This document shows positions 19,503-31,033 of a stretch of 64,000 bases of DNA, piece by piece. The number at the start of each line of letters is the position of its first letter. The first letter of the stretch is position 1. Source of the DNA: Diplonema papillatum (lineage: Eukaryota > Euglenozoa > Diplonemea > Diplonemida > Diplonemidae); contig JAPJBO010000086.1 in NCBI GenBank assembly GCA_030068145.1, positions 315,001 to 379,000 of the forward strand, given 5' to 3'. The notes under the pieces were generated by a model. That model worked only from the letters and a program-made list of their open reading frames with translations, was not told the origin of the DNA and ran no database searches. A program made the translations under genes and the position numbers.

Positions 19503-22500
19503 ATGTTATTTGCCGCGGTAGTTCTGGTCGTCGGCATCGTCGTGTTGGCGGTGTTGAAACTCGCGGCCCCTCACAAGACGGGATCGTTGAAAGGTCTTCC
19601 TTGGCATCAGCAGCATGAGTTCTTTTGGGGCAGCGCACGATACTTGAAGCGTCTGCTGGAAGGTAACGTGTTGACGTTATTCGAGGACAACCTTGAGCAG
19701 CACCGTGCAAACGACTTCAGGAACTACGGCTCGTCTATTGTCGGTGGCAAAACTGTAGTCGTCGTTTGCATGCCGGAAGACGTGAAGTGCATCTTGAAGA
19801 CTTCCTTCTCGAATTTCGAGAAAGATGTGACCTTCCAGGAAAACTTCCGCGAACTTCTCGGAAACGGGATTTTCAACGTCAACGCCGCGGAGTGGAAGAG
19901 CCAGCGAGCAATCGCTTCCCAGCTGTTCAGCAGACGGTCAGTATTTTTCTACCCCCTTTTTTTTGAGCCTGTTTTGATCATAGTTCTCTTTTTGTCCTCT
20001 TCAGAAGAGGACAAATTTTCGGGAAAAAAAAAGACTTTTTTTATGTAAAATTTGCCGTCTGTTTTCTAGACCAAGCTTGTGCATGCGGACTACGGTAGGG
20101 ACACCGCGCGCAGTTCGAGGGCATTGTGACCAGTCGCTGTATCCACGCACCTGCAGAAGACCAAAACCTGCCAGGCACCTTGCTTATTATGAAAGACAAG
20201 CATGCCAAAGAGACCAAGATGCGACTCTTCTTACGAGACGTCCACTGCAAATGAGGTAGAAGAAGCAGAAGAGGACGAAGAGAGCGACTTCGAATCCGAA
20301 CCTACGACGTGCCAAGTGACAAGAAGACGAAGACAAGCCTGTTGCCGACATGTCTGAAAACGCTCAGGCGTATTACAAGTATTGACATGGAAGAAAGAAG
20401 CGTGCGGGAAAGGAGGCTCTGGAGCAGGTTGCGCGAGAGGTTGGGTTTCTGACAAACCGTACCCTGGGACGACCGATAGGCTGGTGACGGTTTGATAATC
20501 AAGCAGCACAGGATCAGTGGCTTTCTCGTAGTTCCAGAAACGAAGAAAAAGAAGAAGCTGGAACAGAGCCTGGATCACCAAGGAAAAGGTGATCCGGGCT
20601 CTGTTCCAGCTTTCGCAGGCTCCTCGCCTACCGCGCGGTAGACAGCAATCCGGGGCGGACCGGCCAAGCTGTACCCAGCATATCTGCACCGGACGCCATT
20701 GCAACGAAGCGCTTCCAGTAGCCGTCTCGACTGAGGAATGGGAAGAGTACGAACATTTGCCTTCGCTGCGACAGCTTTTTCAGCGTTGCAAAAGAGGCGG
20801 CCCAACACATGCCGAACAGCACCGTTCGAACTTGCAAGGTCGCCTGCTTTCACTGAGCCAACAGGGCCGCCAAGAATTCATTGGTGTTTCGGGGCTTCCC
20901 CACATTGTTCACGAGGAAGACGCTGACTTTGACGATAGCTGTGACAAACTCAACGTCAAAATCAACACGTTCGACGCAATGAAATTCAGCTCGTTCATCC
21001 TAAAACCATCGGCGCACAAATAGCGTAAGTTTTGCTGCTCACTTTTTACCTCGATTTATCATTTTACGAGCTTTCTTTCACATCTATGCAGTCACCAAAA
21101 AATAGGCTGTATTTTACAAAAGAAAAAGTCTTTCTATTTTCGAAAGTGAAAAGAAGAAGATTTTTTCCGGCCGCTCAATTTTACATATCTTGAAGAATCT
21201 TTCGTAACTATGTTTGATGGTAAGTGTTCGAGCACTGCTGTACCGGGGAAAGCCTCCTGATGTGAGGAAGACCTCACATTATCGGCGGTACTGCAGAGCC
21301 ACTGGCAAGATGCTGAAGTACTGCACCGAACTCCGACTCAAGGTTTGTGCGTGGAACGTCTCGGGCTCGAATGCAAATAATCTGTTGCGAGTCTGCCCTG
21401 CAGACAGCGGCACGATGCCACAAGATAGGGATTGACCGTGAATCAGCTCATGTATGGAAATGTGGTACGAGTCTACAAAGAAAATCAAAATCTCCGACGA
21501 CCGACACACACACTCAGGCAACTCCGCGACCGCATGAGCCACGTATTCGGGCTTCACGCACAACAGTTGGTCAGAATACTCCGCGGGAAGCTTGACGGCC
21601 CGGTTGAGATTCAGCCGTATTTCTACAACTTCACCTTCGACGCCATCAACAGCATTGCATTCAATAGGTACGTGAACTCCCTCAGCGGGAATGCGGAGGA
21701 CTGCTCATTCCAAAAGGCGTTCGACCAGTTCCAACAGTGCGTTGTTTCTCGGTTCATCGTACCGTGGTGGAAAGTCAACCGAGCGCTGCAGCTGTCGCCA
21801 GAGGAGCGCACGATCACGAGCTGCGTCAAGAAAATTAACGAGTACGTGTTTGACGTGGTTGGCGACTACGTCGACGCGAACGGACAGGTTCGCGACGATG
21901 TGACGGACGACCAAACACTGACGGGGCTGTTCCTGCAGAGTGCGGTGGAGGAGGGGAGGCAGTTTAAAAAGGAGTTTGTCCGCGACATGATCTTGAACTT
22001 TGTCATCGCCGGGCGCGACACGACAGCCTCCGGCTTGACGTCGTGCATCGAATTCCTCACCGCCCCAGGCAACGAGCACTGGCAGCAGCAGCTCGGCGAA
22101 GAAGCGCTGCGTTGCTTTGCAGGGTCGACCACTGACCCTCTCACCTTCGATGACATCGCTGATCGATCGCCTATTGCTGAAGCCGTGTTCTTGGAAGCCA
22201 TTCGTTTGCACCCTCCTGTCCCGAGTAACGAGAAGGTGTGCATTCGGGAAACGAAGCTGCCGTCGGGTACAGTGTTGAAGGCAGGCGTCTACGCGAGTTG
22301 GGCTCCGATCTCCACCAATCGGATGCCGTCCGTTTTCGGGCAAAGCGCCGAAGTCTTTGATCCACAGCGCTGGATCACAGCCGCAGGACGCATCACGACG
22401 ATGTATGATGATTTCATGTTTCCAACTTTCAACGCGGGCCCCCGCCTGTGTCTGGGAAAAGGCATGGCCATCCTCGAAGCGAAGATCGCACTTCTTACCA

Positions 22501-22622
22501 TCTTCGCCGGCCTACGTTTCTCACGCACGCTTCCCAATCGCAAAGTCTCGCCCATCACTTCCATCACCTGGCAGCTGCAGCCGGGCTTTGAAGTGAACGT
22601 CCACCTTGCCCCGAGCCCCTGA
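19503..22622 (+). CDS. Cytochrome P450 monooxygenase, two exons
   Basis: Exon 1 is 19,503-19,936 and exon 2 is 21,518-22,622. The donor is CAGACG|GTCAGT and the acceptor CACTCAG|G; joining restores one frame of 512 residues across the expected helix C region (...AIASQLFSRR then QLRDRMSHVF...). An N-terminal hydrophobic anchor (LFAAVVLVVGIVVLAVL) points to endoplasmic reticulum membrane insertion. The I-helix oxygen-activation motif is AGRDTTA (about residue 309), the ExxR motif is EAIR (about 370), and the heme-Cys loop is FNAGPRLCLGKG (Cys about 455). All key residues are present. The overall pattern is most like fatty-acid hydroxylases of the CYP86/CYP704/CYP4 type; substrate is inferred only at that level. 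The single intron is long (1581 bases) and contains a strong hairpin. Confidence 0.93.
20555..20612. repeat. Strong hairpin in the P450 intron
   Basis: A 25-base arm starting AAGCTGGAACAGAGCC is inverted 8 bases later with one mismatch (GGTGATCCGGGCTCTG...). The transcript of the intron would fold into a stable stem-loop. It could be a processed small RNA precursor or a relic of an inverted insertion. Confidence 0.8.
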
Positions 22623-24341
22623 GTTTGCTGATCGTTTCTGCAAGACCAAAAGAAGAAGATCCCCACCCATGCAACAGCGAAGAAAATACATGGTTCGCTA
22701 CGGGCAGGCAGGACCCAAATGTCCGATGGTGCCCGCTTTTTTTTTACATACTTTCACCAGTGCTCCCGCTAACCTCACTTTTTGTGAGGAATTCCAAAAC
22801 CTGTTTGGGGCTTGTTTTTTTTTTTGTGCCCCCCAGGGATTCTGATCCCCGAAATTAAAAAGTCTGTAGCATCGCCGGAAAGATTTCTTTTTTAAGAGTA
22901 CATCTGTACTGACGGGAACATTTCCGGAACAATCACAGGAACATGAAACCTTCTAATGTAATATAAAGCACAATTACCGCAGAAAAGGATTGTTTATGCA
23001 ACGCATAGATTAGGAAGAAAAGTCCCTGCGAACTCTCGTAATCAGGGTTACCGTTTCTCCACTTCCTTTCAAGGAAGGATAGCAGAAACGGCTTTCATCA
23101 GATTCATTGCGTGATTCGTTCCAAGGCCCGTCAGCCACCTCATGAAAGGTGGTGGGACGAGCCCTCTGATTGACGAAGCACGTCTAAGGTCCGCCAGTAC
23201 TCCACAGCTTGATGTTGTCAACGAACAAGTATAAAAACAGAACAGAGGTAGCATTATCGCACCTATTCTATCCGTTCCCATTCCAAGGCTCCCCCCACGA
23301 TCTGTTGTGCCAGGAGAATTAGCTATATCCCTCAGACGCAGTGAAAGGGTGTGGAGGCCGAACGGGGGTCCAGATCGTTCTGGACTAGCGGGAATGATAC
23401 GAAACATGTACGCGTATTTTCTGAGCTGCGATTCAACTGTTCCGCGTGTGCGGGGTATAAAGCAAACATTGGGCGCTTTCCTGTATTGGCAGGCGGCTTC
23501 GTATCATGAATCCGTTTCTGCAGTCGCACTATTACTCGTTTTCCTCTCCATACTGTCGTGTGTGTGTTGTTCGGATGTGCTTATCGCCCAGTGCATAGTT
23601 CCGCAACAGTCCAATAATTGCCGGCAATCGTTACCATGCCGATCCCCCTCTTACCGCCACCATACCTACCCCTTAACTGATCCCCGCTCCCTTTTGTTTT
23701 TTCTGACAAGAAGACTTGATGCTAGCACCAAACATGCGTGCACGGCAGACAGTACTGCGCAAGCATCAAGCTAAGATGCTAAGATTTCCCCCCTCCCTCA
23801 AGTCAAAGCTTGGAGTTTGCTTCATAGGACCGAGTCCAGAGCTTACGCCTTGCCTTGATCCGGTACCAGCCCAGAGGTCTCAGCCTCAATCGAGTTAGTA
23901 CTGCATATCATGCAGTACTAACACATGCTTGCGGCCACTGGTGGCACACTGGAATACTCACTCGTGCAGAACAGTACTGTATTCTCGAAGAATACGTAGC
24001 TTTTCATACGCTGTCGCCAGGATATCTCGCGTTGCTCGTAGCCCCAAGTCTTTGTTTCACTTCCAAGACCCTCCCATGAGCAGCTCGTGAACGATTGGGC
24101 TCTTTCTTCCACGCATTTTTTCTTCCTCCCGGCTTCCGGCTTCACCCTCTCGTTTCCACCGCCTTGCAGTGAAAGAGACTGCCACGTCAGTCAACATGCA
24201 TCAGCGCGAGAAGATGCTGCAATCACGCCTTTTCCATGTTATCGACGCACGCTGTTGCATATACCTCTACCTTCACCCCAACCAATCCTTGGAGCTGCCT
24301 CGAGTGTTCTTACGGTTTACACCGATCCGCTTTACTTTGAG
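22623..24341. other. No recognised gene
   Basis: This is the 3' flank of the P450 gene and further intergenic sequence. It includes TCTTTTTTAAGAGTACATCT at 22,886, also found with one change at 6308, and the hairpin at 23,894. No coding region can be supported. Confidence 0.4.
23894..23922. repeat. Perfect 13-bp hairpin
   Basis: GTTAGTACTGCAT and ATGCAGTACTAAC are exact inverted repeats with a 3-base loop. There is no T-run, and it lies in non-coding DNA, so its role is unknown. Confidence 0.8.
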
Positions 24342-25092
24342 ATGAAGCCGCCACATTTGGTTCTCATTCCAACGGGATATCCGGAGGTGTACGACTACGG
24401 CTGGAACAAGGCACTGACGAACACCGTCGCTTTGTCAAACTTTCCGACCAATGACAAAACGAGGTACTGGCATCAGGTCAAGTACGGAGTGTTCCCCGAT
24501 AATCGACAGTCGTTGATCCTCATGATGATTACCACGGCTTATCCCGAAAACTCTGAACAATCTGTACGCCCTTACTTACTTACGGGGCCGTCGGAAACAC
24601 TAAACAAAACTGCGCATTTCTTTGGACAAGCGTCGACCCGGCGTATACGTAGCATTCGTTCAGCAGGCGTGTGTCAGCGGGCCCTGCCTGTACGGAGTTG
24701 CTGGATGGTGCTGCGTGAACATCAGGGAACCGCATTTCAGGTTGAGGGTTCTCATCGGGGAGCGACGCTCTCTCGAGGCCACTCAACTTGTTTGTTGCCG
24801 TTGCTGCGAAGGAGTAGAAAGGCACGGAAAGAAATGCACCGTCCCGTTTACGATCTTTGTCTCAATCCCTTTCCCGGTCGCTGCTCACCAACCAATTCTA
24901 TCTGCAGCCGACTACTCCGCCCATCTTTTTCTTTTTCCGCTTCCGTGCAAGAATAAAGGTTACCGTAAGGTCTCTCGAGCAGTCCGACCATCCGGAGTTC
25001 CTGTCTCTTTCGAAGTGCCCTTTTCGGCAATGCGAATCGCGACCGGGCATGCTGCAGCATCTCAGCGCAGATTTTTCTCGGTCGACAATTGA
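24342..25092 (+). CDS. Hypothetical two-exon protein
   Basis: An ATG at 24,342 opens KPPHLVLIPTGYPEVYDYGW...LILMMITTAYPENSEQS, ending at a possible donor CAATCT|GTACGC (exon end 24,563). An acceptor GGACAAG at 24,630 would join in phase to RRPGVYVAFVQQACVSGPCLYG..., which runs to a stop at 25,092. The second part is rich in Cys (CCVN, CCRCC) and aromatic residues. The intron would be only 67 bases, shorter than others here. I recognise no family. The composition is protein-like but the model is weak. Confidence 0.27.
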
Positions 25093-26187
25093 ATGCAACA
25101 CCTTCGGGTACGACAGGCCAATGCAGTGATCCAACACTTGTTGTTGTTTATATCCAGGCTGGGGAACACGCAGGAGCTCTTGGCAAAAAGTAATAAATCT
25201 CGGAGAAATGGGGGAAGGGCGGGGGGCTCCGCAGTCAGACGTGGCTTCGGCAACGTAGAAGGACAGTGACAATACCTCATAGCCTCTGTGCCGTATGTAA
25301 AGGAGGTTGGTAAGAGCCACAATCCAGGATAGAGAGAGGAATATCCATCGAAGTTCACGCGCGCGAGCCCCCGTTTTACAAGCCCCACTCCTTCTTTAGA
25401 GTGAAAGTTGTGCAGCGGGATCCGAATTTTTGTTTTCGAGAATCCCCAACAGGACGTGCAAGAAACACTCAATCGCTTTTACTCGCGCTAGTTCTTTTTA
25501 AAGAATTAAACAAAACCACGCATTTCTTCTCTTAAAAAAAGCACCTGCTGCTTGTAGAATACTCGGAGAGGCCGCCAGCTGCAAATTCTCAACCGAGGAA
25601 ATGTGCTGCAGCTCACACGAAAATACCAGGTAAATCTGGGTTCAGTGCAGGGTGTAAGCCTTCAGCAAATAAGACTGCGCTTTGTAAGTGTCCGGGTTCT
25701 CCCCACCGAAAAACGCACCCAACGGCCCCTCCGAGCATTGTTAGTTCAACTCTCACGCGTCAGCGTCTTCGCGAAGTCATCTGGGATTGGACAGTCGGAT
25801 CGCCAGGGGGCGCGTCCCACGAGAAAAAGGAAAACGTGAAGCAAGACCCGCCCTCTGCGCTGCCTCCTGCCGCTTCTGCTTTCGTTTACAGTAAGCTATC
25901 ACAGCTTCACCGAGGGAGTTGACGCACCACGAAAGTCGATGACAGAACTTTACATAGCCTTCAGGGTGTGCTCAGTTAGAAGAAATAGTAAGTTTTCTCC
26001 CGTTCTTTAAGAAGTTCTCGACAGACAATCCGAAGAGCAGAAACTCCCTGGGTACGAGCTACTACTACTTCCCTCTTGCTGCGATGGACGGCTCCTCTTC
26101 CAGGGTGAGACCGCAGGCGTGCGAAAGAAGAAATTTTCCCAGCGGAGTACTCCCCCCCCCGGCCCTCTGGTAGGATGCTGGATAAAC
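25093..26187. other. No recognised gene
   Basis: No supported coding region. TAAACAAAAC..CGCATTTCTT at about 25,507 resembles 24,601-24,620, a short direct repeat of unknown origin. Confidence 0.4.
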
Positions 26188-26195
26188 CCCTAGCA

Positions 26196-27358
26196 CAGTG
26201 GCCGAGCTTATGCATGTAAACTCGGTCAGCTGACCGAGCTTGCACTTTAAACCAGAAAAAACTCGGTCAGGCAAAAAAAAAAAAAAAAAAACTATGATTT
26301 TGAATTTTTGGGGAGGTTTTTTTTTGGGGGGGAAACTGGGTCCAGCAACCTCGGCCTGGGAGCTGGAGGGCGACCCTCTCAGCCCTGTTGGGTCTGGCTG
26401 ACAACTTTGGCTCCTTTTGCAAATTTACAAATTTATTTGAATCCTTCATGGCCTTCCACACAACAACTGCTCAACCGTACTTGATGGAGCCTGACAGGGA
26501 CAGGTGTGATTCAGCGCTTCACAACAGGGAACCTGTCCGTGAAGTACCCGGCAACCTGCAAACTTCTCCAGCTTGCCCCCATCCTTCCTCTGGGATCCGC
26601 ATCAGTGGAGCGCTTGTTCTCCAAACTTCGGTTGGTGTCGACAAGGTTGCGCAAGCTGGCTGCTGACAATCTGGCAACTGTTCTTTTCGTTGGCGTAGAG
26701 TGTAAAATGGGGGCACGAGGCATTGACGAAGAGACACTGGCAAAATACATTGCAAAATTCTGTGCAAACCCAAGGAGGCTGCACTACGCGTCGCTGGAGG
26801 AATAATTGGCTTGTCGCAATGCTGTGCAGCACTGGAGATCGACAGCAAGAGCAGCCCCTCAACAAGCCAGCAAGGCAACACAAGTTGATGCTGCAGATTT
26901 GGTTCTCAATCTGGTGTTTTAGCAGATTTATGTCACATTTGGTGTCCGTCTTTTGCTTCCTCTTTGTGACCCAGTATCGGAACCAGTAAAAACAAACTTG
27001 CATGTAACTCAAAAATTTGCTTGCTTGACAAATAAAGCTCGGCCCCTCTTTGAAAGACCCCTGACCGAGATTTTTTTCAACCTCTTTTTCGGATCTGGCC
27101 AGCCTAGTTCAACACCGGCAGGTAGAACCGGCGCTCCGAAGCCACACTTCCGCATGAAGCACTGTGGCAGGGCGTCTTGCGGTCTGAGACGGGTTGATGC
27201 ACACCGTAAAGAGAGCGTGTGCAGCTGGGGTTCCCAGGCTACTGCCAGCTGCTGTGGGAAGCGTTGCCGGTAACGTTGCTTGCTAATTTTAGACTACCAC
27301 TGCTGACCGACTTTGACCGAGTTTGGCCAAATCCTCGCCAGGTCAAGCTCGGCCCCTG
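26196..27358 (+). mobile_element. hAT transposon, internally deleted, with intact ends and 8-bp target duplication
   Basis: The left end CAGTGGCCGAGCTT and the right end (reverse complement CAGGGGCCGAGCTT) are inverted repeats with one mismatch. They are flanked on both sides by the identical 8-mer CCCTAGCA (26,188-26,195 and 27,359-27,366), the duplication length of hAT insertion. CTGACCGAG/CTCGGTCA motifs recur beneath both ends. Only the C-terminal dimerisation part of a transposase remains, so the copy cannot move by itself. Confidence 0.93.
26506..26805 (+). pseudogene. hAT transposase, C-terminal dimerisation domain remnant
   Basis: This in-frame remnant encodes KYPATCKLLQLAPILPLGSASVERLFSKLRLV followed by STRLRKLAADNLATVLFVGVECK. 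That is the hAT C-terminal dimerisation domain pattern: P-x2-LA then S-A-x2-ER-x-FS and a terminal R-x-x-L-x3-N/L segment. The DDE catalytic core and BED finger are missing from the element. The domain ends at a stop after HYASLEE. Confidence 0.88.
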
Positions 27359-27366
27359 CCCTAGCA

Positions 27367-29203
27367 AAACGAAACAGAAAAATAAATTAGTTAAACGCGA
27401 AAACAGAAAGATGTGGGGAGCCCTGTCCATCCGGAGCTACTCCATGTCACAGCAGGCGGGATTGCGGTCGATCATGTCTCTCCGTCCGAGTCCTTCGGCA
27501 ATAGTTCGATGGGCGGCGGACAGAAACATAAATTGAGGCTCCGTGCACGTCGAAGTCAGAAAGAGAACACAAAACCAACAAAGAAAACAAACAACCCAAC
27601 CGCACACAACACGAGCGGCACTTGCCCACCGGGGGGCGAAAAAGAATAAAAGAGTTTGCGGGGTCCGTACGCCCACACGGGATCGATGGAAGCACAAAAA
27701 AAAAGCGGAGCCCCGCTCGCCTCAGCAGCGGCTACGTTCTCTCTCTCGCTTGCAAGGAATGCGCAGGAAATGATGACTCGTCGCCTCCCTGTTTTTCTGG
27801 CTGTCCAGACTAGTCAAATACTGGACAGCGAGTCGCCTCCTCTCTTGCTTTCATCTTGACTCTCTCCTTTTAATCGTGTGGAAGAAGGACTTTGATAGAG
27901 CGGCCGCATCAGCATAAAGGCAGAACCACTATTCGCCCCTCAAATGTGGGAAATCAAGCGAAATGTCGAAGAGATGTGTGAACGGCCTTCTTTTTGTCCA
28001 GAAGGATTCCTGCCCCGGCAGAAAGCCCATTGCTGTTGAGAATCTCCATTTTTGCGGTCTTGCCACTACAATTGCCGCAGCCTCATCTGTAGTTGCACAG
28101 TTGATACGAACGGTAATCTCGGGCAGTGATGGGGTGACCTTTTGTAAGCCTGGTGCTGTGAGTAAGCGGGGGGGCTTGACCCGCTCGGTATGGTACACCT
28201 CTACTCTCAGCTGCACCCAAGCCTGCACTATGGATTCTCTCTAAGGCACACCGCACCGGTATCTGCACCCTCGGGTGTAGTGTCGGCTCGGCCAACGCAC
28301 GTTAACGCACAGTTGTGTGTCGCAGAGACACAGCCAGACTGCAGTCAGGTCAGAATGCAATCCTGTCCACCATGACCTGCAACTTTTGTCCACCGCTTCC
28401 ACACGCACCGTACCCACTCAGCCCCACTGCCCGCAACCAGCCCCCCTCCCCGCCCCACTCACGTCCACCTCTCTGCCCCATGCGTCAGCTCCCCCCGCCC
28501 CAGCTGACGCCAATACTTTTTTCCTAAGCTGGGGTGCTTCCAACGTGGAATGGGCTGTAAAAACCTATTTAGTAGCCGACGGCTTGACTCCTTGACGTGG
28601 GTCTCCGCAGCATACCCTTACAGGCGCTCCTACGTACTGACCGAGTGAGCAGAACAGCTCGCCTGAAAAAGACCTGCTCGGTTACGAAGCCTTGAACAGT
28701 TGGGCGTCCCCTGGCGGGTTTCTCCTCCCGCATCTTATCTGCAACCCACCACCCGGGTTTGCACTCTCTCTTCTATCTATTTTCCCCGCCACGCCCCGTA
28801 CCCAGTACCCATGACGTCCCCCAGTTCCTTTCCTCAACGGACCGCCTCTTTCACGCATACTTCTCATTGAGTTGTGCAAGTTGCAGGCGAGGCTCGTAGT
28901 CGGTCGACGGTTGCCCAGTTCGAACGCCTTGATCGAACGAATGCGGACGTGTATGAACACTGCGCAGGAGTCTTGTGACTAACAGATTCGCCGGCGCTCC
29001 TTTTCGAGTATCTCGGTGGCGTTCGAAGGGTGCCTGGGCAGTTTGAGGCCGGGCCGCTTCGTTTCGCAGGGCACAATAATTCAACATGTGGCTACGAATC
29101 CTCTCTTCGTTCCCGAACCAACACCGACGAAAATACCGCTCATTGTGATCGTTGCGATTAAAAAGAAATCCGTCAAACACAGTAATGGGAAGCGGGGAAA
29201 GGA
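27367..29203. other. No recognised gene
   Basis: A long stretch with only short, overlapping frames. A C-rich tract with CCCCGCCCC-type runs occupies about 28,375-28,510. I see no coding or RNA gene. Confidence 0.4.
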
Positions 29204-30262
29204 ATGAAGCGAACAATATGCGCGCTTAAGCTCAGCACAGATGCAGCTTGGCAGGCCCTCGGATTCACCCTCGCTCAGCAGCGGACGGCTACTGCAGACG
29301 AAGTTAAGGCGACCTACCGAGAGTTTGCCAAAAGGTACCATCCCGACGCCACCTTCCATGTGTGTGTTTCCATCTGTATGACACCTGAATAACATAAGTA
29401 GTCGAATGTGTTGCCTGGTACAAACAGCTGCTGTAATCGAGTGCGGACGGGTGGCCTCAGAGCACCTGGCGCTGCCACCGTGCTTCATGTGACCATTGCG
29501 AAGGCTAAAAAAGCGTAGGCGCGTGTTTCGACGGTTGACCAGAATTCCGAATCTGGAAATAAAACAGGGTGACGAGTAAGAAGTGGATCTCCACCACAGA
29601 ACCTGTAATAAAGGTGCAAAGCGTAGACACTGCGCATTTCAGTATCGCACTTGCATGAGTACCAGTTCCAGAACACGAGCGCAACCGAATTGCAGGCGTC
29701 GGAAGAAGATAGGCGCAGCGCTGTAGCAAAGTTCGCGAACGCGACCGACTCGCGGGATCTGCTGCTGGTGCACCTGGAAGAACGGAATAAGCCGGCGGCG
29801 CCTTTCGGCTGGGAGAAGGCGGGGGGTTCTTTCACGCACGAGGCTGGCAGCCCCGGCGGCAGCAGGTCGCGCCCGTCGAAGTTCGACATGCCGGAGCTGC
29901 AATCTCTGCTGAGGAAGCGGGGCGTCGGGTTCTCGCACCAAAACATGCCGCCGCCGCCTCCCGACGGGGAAGGTTCGCAGCGGAGGGCACCGCAACGCGC
30001 CCCGAAGGCACAAGGGCACAGCGCTGGGAACAGCTACCCGCCACCGCCGCCACCACCATCGCCGCCGCCGCCGCCGCCTAAAACGTATCCTGAAGGTTCT
30101 CCTATCGAAACGAGCGATGTGGAAGCAAGCGATGACGACGATGTCGAACCGCATGTCAGCAAAGAAGTCCAGAACATGCGCAAAGGAATCCGCGACTGGC
30201 ATGAAGTGCAGAAGCTGCAAGGCCTGAGCAGCGCACACCTCGGTCGAGAAACCCTGCGTTGA
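29204..30262 (+). CDS. J-domain (DnaJ-like) protein, two exons
   Basis: Exon 1 starts at ATG 29,204 and encodes the first half of a J domain: DAAWQALGFTL, then ADEVKATYREFAKRYHPDATFH with the essential HPD tripeptide. A donor T|GTGTTT near 29,363 joins in phase to an acceptor TTTCAG at 29,642. Exon 2 continues SEEDRRSAVAKFANATDSRDLLL, which fits helices III-IV. After the J domain come a short helical stretch (DMPELQSLLRKRGVGF), a proline-rich run (YPPPPPPPSPPPPPPK) and an acidic tail. Such proteins stimulate Hsp70 ATPase. The client and location are unknown; no transmembrane or CxxCxGxG region is present. The donor choice is the least certain part. Confidence 0.65.
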
Positions 30263-31033
30263 CGTCGTGCGTGCGAGTTGGCGTCTCGAGTCTTTGTCGG
30301 GACAGTCTTGAACGGGCTGGGCTCCGTTGCACTCGCAACAGAGCTCAAACCTTTTCAGGCCCCGCTGCTGAACGTCCCTTCGGCATCTCAAGCTCTCAAC
30401 ACAGCTTTTGTAGCGGCGTGACGACCTTCACGCGAAGAGTCATTGTTTTTGTTGTCTTGACCCACGATGTGCTCGACCTGGGGCCAGTGGAAACACCAGC
30501 TGCCCCGTTGATTCCTTTTCGCAAAGGTCATCCAAGGGCTCGCACCGCTTGTTCGATGCGCGCATGCAAATCTAGCTTCCCACCCCGCCCCCGACTCGTA
30601 GCGCAGCTACGGTTGAAAGAAATAAGGCGCAGTAAAACCTCTCAGCATTCGAGTGCGGTTGCCTCCACTTCTATTCCGCAGGCACACTTAACACAGGTTG
30701 CAGTTGTGCCTGTGTAGCGAAATGAGCCCTCCGCCGCCTTGCAGAGCATGCCTGTCCTCAGCGGTTCACAGTTGCGTTGGTAACTTGCCGAGTCGGAGTC
30801 CCAAGAAATAATGCCTGAAGGAACGTTAGGTAAGCACATTGGCACCTGGCACCTGGAAATGTGGTATACTTCCAGCGCCCGATAGTGAAATCAAAGCCAG
30901 CTGCCAATATGCTTCCCCCAGTCTTTGATGAGTTCGGGGTTGTATTGAACACCCTTTGCGTTGAGTACTCATTCGCTTTGACACAAACTCAGGACGACAG
31001 GGGGACCTAGGCTGATGTGTGCAGGACACGGAC
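30263..31033. other. Gap between J-domain and ankyrin/ART genes
   Basis: This holds the 3' flank of the J-domain gene and the 5' region of the next. An acceptor-like GTGTGCAG at 31,023 just before the ATG hints at a 5' untranslated exon upstream. No other gene is visible. Confidence 0.4.
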
